NCBI RefSeq assembly: GCF_000731675.1
Contig: NZ_JMIT01000001.1
Coordinates: 2,105,713 to 2,169,712 of the forward strand
Reading direction: 5' to 3'
Source: Pseudomonas capeferrum
GTDB lineage: Bacteria; Pseudomonadota; Gammaproteobacteria; Pseudomonadales; Pseudomonadaceae
DNA length: 64,000 nucleotides
A model generated the notes under the pieces. That model did no database searches and was not told the origin of the DNA. It was given only the letters and a program-made list of their open reading frames with translations. Positions 37,045-43,558 of this stretch are shown piece after piece. The position numbers and the translations under genes are program-made. Every line of letters begins with the position of its first letter. The first letter of the stretch is position 1.

Positions 37045-38277
37045 TCAGTCGCAAATCAGCGCAAGTGTTTTATGTACAAAGTCAGAGTCTCTAGCCAATA
37101 CCTCCTGACTTTCATGAACAAGGTAAACCATGCCCCAAGATGATAGAAAATCTCGCGTCCGCCCTACAATTTCGCCCTCCACTACTGATAATTCCAACAT
37201 ATAAAATGAGTCAAGGCCTTCCACCTTCTCCAATCCGGATATATTTTTTACCACTCCAGACACATTGCAAATCAAGCAGCAAATACAAAAGTGCCTGCTA
37301 AACTCAACCGATTCAAACGCCCTCGAAAATCCACCCAGATAGACATCTATGTTTAGCTCATAGCAATTCACACCAGAACAAGCCTCTATTAACCTCGGAA
37401 CATTCGCCCCTGGCAATCGGCCATTCTGCTCAATAATCAGCGGCCCATTCGAGCCGATCTTTAACTCGATATCATTAATACCCCAGAAAAATTCAAGAGC
37501 ACTATTAACCTCTGACGCATATGAGAATGCGAGAAGCGCCCGACTATCATTAAGAGAAAGTGAGCGTATATTTTTATAGATACTTGGATTGCCATCTGCC
37601 TCGACCTTCTCGTACTTAGCAAAGCACAGCATTACCTTATGCCCACTCAGACCGCAATTCGCAGTCACAACAAAATACTCATCACCCGCCAAGTACTTTT
37701 CGACCAGCGTATAAAACTCGCCATCAGATTGGATTTCTCTATCTTTTTCGACAGCCTGAACTGCCGCGTACAACTCTCGATGATTACGGCAAACCTTTAC
37801 ATTGCGGCTACCCGTGCCCTGAGCCGGCTTCACGACTAACGGGTAGTCATTTTTCTTGAATGTATCAATCTTAAGCTCCTCTAGCCTGACTCCACGAGCC
37901 CAAGTAGCCGATACGCCTGCAGCAATTAACTTTTCTTTCAACTCTAATTTATTTACTCGGGCCTGGGAGCTTTCAACGGGATTACCGAGCAAACCATACA
38001 TACTACTGAGCGCATCGGAAAACTTAATACCCACGTCAGAACCCGGGATAACTGCACGAATACTGTACCGAGAAAGCGCTTGCATTGCTTCATCAAGGTC
38101 ATCTGCATAAACAATAGATTCAAACTCATTTAGGTTTTGTAGACGACGAACCGCTTCAGACAACCGCTTAACGCTGATTAAAGCTATACTCAAGTAGCCG
38201 TGTTTTTGAATCTCCGCACCGTAATAACACGCAGAACTTATCGGATCCACAACAACCACAGCTGAAAGCTTAGTCAT
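37045..38277 (-). CDS. ATP-grasp carboxylate-amine ligase
   Basis: A 410-residue ATP-grasp enzyme. The N-terminal Rossmann-like preATP domain is followed by the ATP-binding Lys150 in YPLVVKPA, the flexible glycine loop GTGS (154-157), and the metal-binding set Glu271 (NDIELKIG), Glu283 and Asn285 (LIIEQNGRLPG). It joins a carboxylate (via acyl phosphate) to an amine, as BesA does when it makes gamma-glutamyl dipeptides in the bes pathway. The start overlaps the upstream di-iron oxidase gene by four bases (ATGA), so the two are translationally coupled. Substrates are unknown. Confidence 0.88.
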   Translation of the reverse strand: MTKLSAVVVVDPISSACYYGAEIQKHGYLSIALISVKRLSEAVRRLQNLNEFESIVYADDLDEAMQALSRYSIRAVIPGSDVGIKFSDALSSMYGLLGNPVESSQARVNKLELKEKLIAAGVSATWARGVRLEELKIDTFKKNDYPLVVKPAQGTGSRNVKVCRNHRELYAAVQAVEKDREIQSDGEFYTLVEKYLAGDEYFVVTANCGLSGHKVMLCFAKYEKVEADGNPSIYKNIRSLSLNDSRALLAFSYASEVNSALEFFWGINDIELKIGSNGPLIIEQNGRLPGANVPRLIEACSGVNCYELNIDVYLGGFSRAFESVEFSRHFCICCLICNVSGVVKNISGLEKVEGLDSFYMLELSVVEGEIVGRTRDFLSSWGMVYLVHESQEVLARDSDFVHKTLALICD

Positions 38278-39152
38278 TGAGAGATACTCCGCATCATCTG
38301 GTACATGTGATGATAATAACGCAGCGCCACGTTATAACGAATGCTAACACCCAGCGCTAGTTCTCGGACAACCTCCTCCCCACTACCGGCATAATAATCC
38401 AGAACAACCTCTAGCCACGCATTACTATGCCGGGTATCGATACTAATATGAGACTGGTGATACGCTATTACTTTTTTCGGTACCTGTAGTCGTTCAAGAG
38501 CTTCTGTAGTTGCCCGAAAACGGACAGGGGCCGAACCTTCAATGATTCCTATAGCACCGATCAGTCTTACATTGTATTCCCGCCTCAGCGCCCACATCAA
38601 CAGAACATTACCATTCATAAGGCACTCTAACGTTGGTTGCTCTGCTGTTATGTTTGCCTGCCGCAGGATATCTCGCATGAAGATAGAGGAATCTTTGAAC
38701 ATCATAGTGTGGACCGCAGCGGCATTGCCATTCCCCATTTCATCCCAATAGTTCTCCGCCGCCACCATCTTCGGCTTTAGTGGCATCCCCAGCTGCACCA
38801 TAGCCATTAAATCATCGAATGCCCCATCCACTAGCTCTTCCATGCATATGTAATAGGCTATTTGCTCTAAACTTGCTTGCCGCCTCAAAAACTCGATGAA
38901 GAATCGGATATCGGAATTCATCCTCCGCTCCATAACCAAATACCAGCTTATGAACTCTGCTTTGACCTTAGGCAGTCCAGCCAAGTCAATACAACCCTCT
39001 TCAACCGCATTCCAATTATTTTCTAATGAATATACTGAACGCCTCAGCGTTTCAGCATCCCTGCCAAAACCGATTATGCTTTCGGGCGCACCAAATGCCT
39101 TTTTGTAATATACAGCAAGCTGTTTTTGTTCCTCATAAACCAGAGCACCCAT
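38274..39152 (-). CDS. Haem-oxygenase-like di-iron oxidase (HDO)
   Basis: A 292-residue helical protein, GAGAGG upstream of the ATG at 39152. The HDO ligand set is complete: Glu105/106, Glu138 and His148 (E-x9-H), Glu205, His235, Asp239 and His242 (H-x3-D-x2-H). The spacings 138-148 and 205-235-239-242 equal those I recall for SznF (215-225 and 281-311-315-318). Members cut or oxidise amino acids and fatty acids (BesC, UndA, SznF, FlcE). In bes-type pathways the HDO fragments a chlorinated lysine. It lies between DUF3291 and the coupled ATP-grasp gene. The reaction is inferred. Confidence 0.85.
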   Translation of the reverse strand: MGALVYEEQKQLAVYYKKAFGAPESIIGFGRDAETLRRSVYSLENNWNAVEEGCIDLAGLPKVKAEFISWYLVMERRMNSDIRFFIEFLRRQASLEQIAYYICMEELVDGAFDDLMAMVQLGMPLKPKMVAAENYWDEMGNGNAAAVHTMMFKDSSIFMRDILRQANITAEQPTLECLMNGNVLLMWALRREYNVRLIGAIGIIEGSAPVRFRATTEALERLQVPKKVIAYHQSHISIDTRHSNAWLEVVLDYYAGSGEEVVRELALGVSIRYNVALRYYHHMYQMMRSISQ

Positions 39153-39161
39153 AGTTTCCTC

Positions 39162-39608
39162 TCAATAAATGGAAATTGGCCCATAAGAATTCTTCAGATC
39201 GAATGCTTGGTAAGAAGCACCTTTTTCAAACAACCAAGTCAATCGTTCATGTGCCTCCAATAGACTAGGGACATGCCCCCTCTTCACCCACCACAAGACC
39301 ATCCTAGGATGCATAATTTTGTGGAACCATTCATGGCCTTTACTTAGCATTTGAGCATGTGGCGTGTGATAGAGAAACTTCTTCAGAGACGCAACATCAT
39401 CCCAAACTGAAAGCGTATATAGATATCCTTCGCCCCATAAAGCTTGAAGCCCTTCCTGATCCTCGTTAGTTTCTCTCCAAATAAAACCATCTGAACTCTC
39501 TGCAATGCTATTGATGCGATCAACATTCGCATAAAACCCTGCCATCTCCACTGATTCTTTTGGAAATCTCGGCTTCACCAAATCAAATTGCGCCAATACC
39601 TTACTCAT
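39162..39608 (-). CDS. DUF3291 (dimeric alpha-beta barrel) protein
   Basis: A 148-residue protein from the ATG at 39608, which shares a base with the stop of the preceding VOC gene (TGATG). It resembles DUF3291, a ferredoxin-like fold related to antibiotic biosynthesis monooxygenases: GFIWRETNEDQEG, LYTLSVWDDVASLKKFLYHTPH and WFHKIMHPRMVLWWVKRG. No cofactor-binding motif is visible. It may be a cofactor-independent monooxygenase or a binding protein. The assignment is by overall pattern. Confidence 0.75.
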   Translation of the reverse strand: MSKVLAQFDLVKPRFPKESVEMAGFYANVDRINSIAESSDGFIWRETNEDQEGLQALWGEGYLYTLSVWDDVASLKKFLYHTPHAQMLSKGHEWFHKIMHPRMVLWWVKRGHVPSLLEAHERLTWLFEKGASYQAFDLKNSYGPISIY

Positions 39609-40063
39609 CAATCCCCCCAGCTTTGGATTTCGATGATATTTCTATCAGGATCCCGAACATACACAAAAGTACATACTCCGACCCCCTCAACCGGGAGCTT
39701 TGCCAACCGCCCCAGCATCTTCCCACCATAACGAATTACATTTGCGCACACAGAATCAAGATCTGTGACTTCAAATGCCAGATGCGTGATGCCACGGGTA
39801 TTTGCGTGCTTTAAGGGTTGCCGAATATGCCTGCTGTATTGGAATATTTCCAGTGTAGGTCCATCGCTCGCAAATCCTGGTAAGCGTAAATGCAATCCTT
39901 CGATCTGTGGCCTGGAAACTCCAGTGCCTTCAGCAACGGAGCACCCCGATAGCTGCCTAACTGGACCAGAAGGCACACAGTGGAATACGTCAATATAGAA
40001 CTGAGATAGCCTCTTCCAGTCTGGCGTAATCAGATTTGTGTGTGAGAACTTAATGGCACTCAT
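39608..40063 (-). CDS. VOC-superfamily (glyoxalase/dioxygenase-like) protein
   Basis: A 151-residue protein from the ATG at 40063 (AGGTG seven bases before it). Two beta-alpha-beta-beta-beta modules carry a full metal-ligand set: His8 (FSHTNL), Glu72 (TLEIFQY), His94 (GITHLAFEV) and Glu145 (NIIEIQSW). VOC enzymes include glyoxalases, epimerases, extradiol dioxygenases and antibiotic-binding or -modifying proteins such as FosA. It lies 13 bases after the halogenase-like gene. It could be a tailoring or self-resistance enzyme. Confidence 0.85.
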   Translation of the reverse strand: MSAIKFSHTNLITPDWKRLSQFYIDVFHCVPSGPVRQLSGCSVAEGTGVSRPQIEGLHLRLPGFASDGPTLEIFQYSRHIRQPLKHANTRGITHLAFEVTDLDSVCANVIRYGGKMLGRLAKLPVEGVGVCTFVYVRDPDRNIIEIQSWGD

Positions 40064-40076
40064 GCTCACTCACCTA

Positions 40077-40823
40077 TCAATCTCGAAAAACGAACGTTTC
40101 ATGTTCTACGTGACGATCCTTATCTCGTGCACGCTCCCATGTCGTATTCAGAATAATCCTTCGTACATTTTTAGTAAGGGGCTTCACTCGATGCAATGTT
40201 GTATCAGCTTTCAGTAGATAGACATCTCCTGAGGAATGAAAATACGAGTCTATTTTATTTTCGAGCAAGAGATTTTCCACTCGTGGATTACTTTTATCCC
40301 AGCGAGTGTGCGGCACACATTCCAATAGTCCTCCACACTCGATATCGGGCGCTTCTACCACCCAAATAATAGTGTACGGGTAGTCGCCCCAGTGCCAACC
40401 GTGAGTATCACCGGCTTTATGCTGGCTATTGATGATATAGTTATCCCATTTCCAGGGAGTCGGAATCACATCCTCCTTAACTATACCACTGATCAAACCC
40501 GCTAAATAATTGGACCTATACGCCCTCGGAATATATCTACCCTCCTGCTCTATGGTCTCTTGGGGGACATTACTCAAATATCGAGGGGTATTCCCGGTTG
40601 ATTCAATAAGAAAATCTCTCCGCTTTGCGAAGTTTGAGAGGAGATACTTAACATCGCTGGTGATTTCTTGATTGACCTCACTGTCTATCAAGTGATTTAT
40701 CTTAAGATATCCATCACGCTCAAAACGGTGCTGTTCCCAAAAAAAGTCACGCCCAGCAAATGGATTTTCCTTTAGCAGATCGCTTGTTTTTACATGTTCA
40801 AATTTACCTGATTGATCTGACAT
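40077..40823 (-). CDS. BesD-like Fe(II)/2-oxoglutarate radical halogenase of free amino acid
   Basis: A 248-residue enzyme from the ATG at 40823; GGGAG is eight bases upstream of it and only two from the ATG at 40829. The iron site reads His144-Trp-Gly146 (HGWHWGDY), with Gly where hydroxylases have Asp or Glu, leaving a coordination place for chloride. The distal ligand is His211 (TLHRV). The 144/146/211 spacing equals BesD 137/139/204. With the same offset of seven, BesD residues Arg74, His134, Asp140, Asn219 and Thr221 are all present (Arg81, His141, Asp147, Asn226, Thr228), and Glu120 is Asp127. I infer chlorination of a basic free amino acid such as lysine or ornithine. First gene of the island operon. 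Confidence 0.85.
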   Translation of the reverse strand: MSDQSGKFEHVKTSDLLKENPFAGRDFFWEQHRFERDGYLKINHLIDSEVNQEITSDVKYLLSNFAKRRDFLIESTGNTPRYLSNVPQETIEQEGRYIPRAYRSNYLAGLISGIVKEDVIPTPWKWDNYIINSQHKAGDTHGWHWGDYPYTIIWVVEAPDIECGGLLECVPHTRWDKSNPRVENLLLENKIDSYFHSSGDVYLLKADTTLHRVKPLTKNVRRIILNTTWERARDKDRHVEHETFVFRD

Positions 40824-41082
40824 ATTCATCGCTCCCTTTTGATTGCTGAATGCCTCAGCGACATTGAACGAATCCTACAATCGACAGAGCAAATCAATAA
40901 AGTGGCTGCGCGGCAGTTTACAAGTTCCAAAAACACTGGAATTGACGCGCAAAACCTAAAGGGAATTTTGAGTTATATTTACTCACCCAATTCCACTAGA
41001 CACATCAAGAAAGGCGAGCTAAGGACGACTGATAAACCGCTTACGATTCCGGATCGGAGCATAGGTAATTTGAGGGATCCGC
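40824..41082. other. Intergenic region between halogenase operon and IS
   Basis: This AT-rich stretch presumably contains the promoter of the minus-strand cluster. No convincing operator or terminal inverted repeat of the IS was found by eye. No gene is supported. Confidence 0.5.
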
Positions 41083-41455
41083 ATGATCGAATACCGAAAA
41101 CAAGTCATCGGCCGAGAGCTGACCAGCCGAAACCAAATTTGCTGTCGTTCTCGAAGCGGCCGGCTTGTCCGAGATCGACCTGGGCGAGTATGGCCGTCGT
41201 AAAGGCCTTTACCCCGAGCAAATCACGGCTTGGCGGCAAGCCTTCATCGCCGGCCAGAAGTCGGAGAAGGCTCAGCAAAAAGAAGATCGGGAGCAGTCGC
41301 ACAAAGACAAGAAATGTATCCATGAACTTGAGCGCGAACTGCGCCGCAAAGACAAAGCGCTCGCTGAAACAGCCGCGTTGTTGGTGCTGCGAAAAAAGCT
41401 CAACGACTACTGGGGGGCAACTGACTTCTTTGCCGCAACGGCAGTTGTTCATTGA
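41083..41455 (+). pseudogene. IS3-family OrfA, frame interrupted
   Basis: The start MIEYRKQVIGRELTSR at 41083 (GAGGG upstream) is in one frame. The rest of the protein (KFAVVLEAAGLSEID from 41135 to LNDYWG near 41415) is in the next frame, so an indel lies near 41130. The second part has the helix-turn-helix end and the leucine-rich coiled coil of OrfA, and ends at 41455. The interruption probably abolishes transposition. Confidence 0.65.
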
Positions 41456-42476
41456 CTGGCTGAGCGAAGCCGTCGCGGCGGGAGCCAGAAAAATCAAGGC
41501 CTGCCGGGAGGTTGGCCTGTCGCTGCGTACCCTGCAACGCTGGACTGGCCCCGAGATCGTTCAGGCCGATGGGCGAACGACTATCGCGCGACCAGCGCCG
41601 CGTAATGCGCTGAGTGAGGTCGAGCGACAGGTGATTGTGACGCTGTGCAACAGCACTGATTATGCTCACTTGCCACCCAGCCAGATCGTACCGCGCCTGG
41701 CCGATCAAGGGCGTTATCTGGCGTCGGAGGCGACGTTTTATCGCGTCTTGCGCATGACGGGTCAACAGCATCATCGAGGTCGCAGTCAGCGCCCCAGGCG
41801 GCAGGCGGCGCCGACGACACATGTGGCAAAAGGGCCGAATCAGGTGTGGTCATGGGACATCACGTATCTACCGTCGCCGATACGCGGCAAGTATTACTGC
41901 CTCTATCTGATCGAGGATATCTACAGTCGCAAGGCCGTGGGCTGGGAGGTCTACGACGTGGAAAGCGGCGTGAAAGCCGCCGCGCTGCTGCAACGCAGCG
42001 TGATCGGTGAGCAATGTTTACGCGAACCGCTGGTACTGCACTCGGACAACGGAGCGCCGATGAAATCGGTGACGCTGTTGAGCAAGATGTACGAACTGGG
42101 GATCACGCCCTCGCGAGACCGACCGCGGGTCAGCAACGACAATCCCTACTCGGAGTCGCTGTTTAGAACGCTGAAATACTGCCCGCAATGGCCGCAGAAT
42201 GGTTTTGCCAGTCTGGACGCCGCACGAGCATGGGTGAGGGACTTCATGCGTTGGTACAACAACGAGCACCGGCATAGCCGTATCCGGTTCGTCACACCGG
42301 CTGAGCGGCATCGAGGGCTGGACCATCAGGTCTTGGCCCGGCGACATGAGCTGTACGAACGAGCCAAAGGGAAAAAGCCAGAACGGTGGTCGGGTCGAAC
42401 GCGTAACTGGGAGCCGATCGGCACCGTGCTGTTGAACCCGGATCGAGAGCAACAGGTCGAGAAGAGAGCGGCATAG
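41421..42476 (+). CDS. IS3-family transposase OrfB (DDE core)
   Basis: About 351 residues from LTSLPQRQLFIDWLSEAV to a stop at 42476; no ATG is present at the start, as usual when OrfB is made by frameshifting from OrfA. The HTH_21-type domain (LPPSQIVPRLADQGRYLASE) is followed by the rve core with the DDE residues in WSWDITYLPS, VLHSDNGAPM and NPYSESLFRTLK. OrfB is in the +1 register relative to the OrfA frame, not the -1 register that the AAAAAAG heptamer would give, so it may not be expressed as a fusion. Confidence 0.75.
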   Translation: MTSLPQRQLFIDWLSEAVAAGARKIKACREVGLSLRTLQRWTGPEIVQADGRTTIARPAPRNALSEVERQVIVTLCNSTDYAHLPPSQIVPRLADQGRYLASEATFYRVLRMTGQQHHRGRSQRPRRQAAPTTHVAKGPNQVWSWDITYLPSPIRGKYYCLYLIEDIYSRKAVGWEVYDVESGVKAAALLQRSVIGEQCLREPLVLHSDNGAPMKSVTLLSKMYELGITPSRDRPRVSNDNPYSESLFRTLKYCPQWPQNGFASLDAARAWVRDFMRWYNNEHRHSRIRFVTPAERHRGLDHQVLARRHELYERAKGKKPERWSGRTRNWEPIGTVLLNPDREQQVEKRAA

Positions 42477-42480
42477 TTAG

Positions 42481-42763
42481 ACGGTTGACGCGACAACTAC
42501 CTTGAAAAACGCCGGCAGTCACTCACCTAGAGAGAACAATCAATTCCCACAGCCCTTTGCTCAAGGAACTGCTGAACAAGTGACACCGAGGACGGATATC
42601 CATCTCACTTGCGGCGAGCGACGCTTCGCGAGAATGAAGCACCTCACATTCGAGACCGACACGGCAACTTTGCAGCCGATCACAGCGGTTCGGCGCTTCG
42701 ACGCGCCAGCACCTACAGGTACAGCGCGAATACCAAAGTTCGGCACACACCAAATTCCAGGCA
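42481..42763. other. Non-coding gap between IS and tRNA-Gly terminator
   Basis: I see no supported gene, RNA or repeat here. It may include the right end of the IS and the outer flank of the island. I found no repeat of the tRNA-Gly 3' end on the far side of the island, and no integrase gene. Confidence 0.5.
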
Positions 42764-42793
42764 CAAAAAAAGAGGCCCTAAGGCCTCTTTTTT
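42764..42793 (-). terminator. Terminator after tRNA-Gly
   Basis: AGAGGCC-CTAA-GGCCTCT is flanked by runs of A and T, giving a strong intrinsic terminator in both directions. It closes the gacA-uvrC-pgsA-tRNA-Gly transcript. Confidence 0.88.
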
Positions 42794-42824
42794 GTGATCC
42801 CAGCGACGCACTGAGGATCGAATT

Positions 42825-42900
<76 letters not shown>

Positions 42901-42915
42901 GTCGTGATGGATGCC

Positions 42916-42943
42916 ATTCTAGCAATATCTAAAACGGCGTCAA
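42916..42943 (-). promoter_or_regulatory. Sigma-70 promoter of tRNA-Gly
   Basis: The minus strand reads TTGACG, 16 bases, TAGAAT, about 15 bases before the mature tRNA start. This allows tRNA-Gly transcription independent of the gacA-uvrC-pgsA operon. Confidence 0.65.
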
Positions 42944-42964
42944 CCCCTTGATTCAAAAAAGTTT

Positions 42965-43525
42965 TTATTTCTGCTCCGAGCCTTCGCGCAGGTGTGGCCA
43001 GGCGGCCAGCAGATAATGCGCCATCGACCACAGGGTCAAGCCCGCTGCCACCAGCAGCAGCCCGTAACCCAGAATGACCCAGAAGGTCACACCCGGCGGG
43101 TTGGCCAGCAGGATCACCAGCGCAAGCATTTGCGCCGCAGTTTTCCACTTGCCAAGGTTGGACACTGCCACATGCGCCCTCGCCCCCAGTTCGGCCATCC
43201 ACTCGCGCAGCGCCGACACCACGATCTCGCGGCCGATGATCACCGCCGCCGGCAAGGTCAGCCAGAAGTTCGCGTGCACCTGCACCAGCAACACCAGGGC
43301 CACGGCGACCATCAGCTTGTCGGCCACCGGGTCCAGGAAGGCACCGAACGGTGTGCTCTGCTGAAGGCGGCGCGCCAGGTAGCCGTCCAGCCAGTCAGTG
43401 GCGGCGGCGACGGCGAACACGCTGCTGGCGGCCATGTAGCTCCAGTGATAGGGCACATAGAACAGCAGGATGAAGATCGGGATGAGCAGGACGCGTAGAA
43501 CGGTGAGCAGGTTTGGAATATTCAT
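42965..43525 (-). CDS. pgsA: CDP-diacylglycerol-glycerol-3-phosphate 3-phosphatidyltransferase
   Basis: A 186-residue inner-membrane enzyme that makes phosphatidylglycerophosphate, the committed step to phosphatidylglycerol and cardiolipin. The CDP-alcohol phosphotransferase motif D-G-x2-A-R-x8-G-x3-D-x3-D is seen as [23 protein letters not shown] (about residues 47-69). There are five to six hydrophobic segments. It is 33 bases after uvrC, the conserved gacA-uvrC-pgsA order. Confidence 0.97.
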   Translation of the reverse strand: MNIPNLLTVLRVLLIPIFILLFYVPYHWSYMAASSVFAVAAATDWLDGYLARRLQQSTPFGAFLDPVADKLMVAVALVLLVQVHANFWLTLPAAVIIGREIVVSALREWMAELGARAHVAVSNLGKWKTAAQMLALVILLANPPGVTFWVILGYGLLLVAAGLTLWSMAHYLLAAWPHLREGSEQK

Positions 43526-43558
43526 CGGTACGACTGGCTGCGGGTTGAGCCAGGCATT

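Larger units (their letters stand above)
41083..42476 (+). mobile_element. IS3-family insertion sequence, damaged, ends not resolved
   Basis: It contains the usual orfA (helix-turn-helix) and orfB (DDE integrase core) genes, and a slippery run AAAAAAG at 41392-41398 near their junction. Terminal inverted repeats and target duplications could not be identified by eye, so the element may extend somewhat on both sides. It borders the AT-rich biosynthetic cluster on one side and the tRNA-Gly gene on the other. Base composition is closer to the host than to the cluster. Confidence 0.8.

Noticed and set aside
38274..39152. TenA or PqqC cofactor enzyme call
   Set aside because: These lack the carboxylate/histidine iron-ligand pattern that is complete here.
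40077..40823. Ordinary phytanoyl-CoA-type hydroxylase call
   Set aside because: The residue two positions after the proximal His is Gly, not Asp or Glu, which removes a ligand that hydroxylases of this fold need.
40839..41400. Upstream extension of the OrfB frame as a 545-residue protein
   Set aside because: The part before 41420 overlaps OrfA in another frame and has no homology; only the segment from about 41421 is transposase.
33420..42824. Prophage or integrative element explanation for the island
   Set aside because: No integrase, phage or conjugation genes are present, and no repeat of the tRNA-Gly end was found on the far side; an IS-flanked insertion or recombination event fits better.
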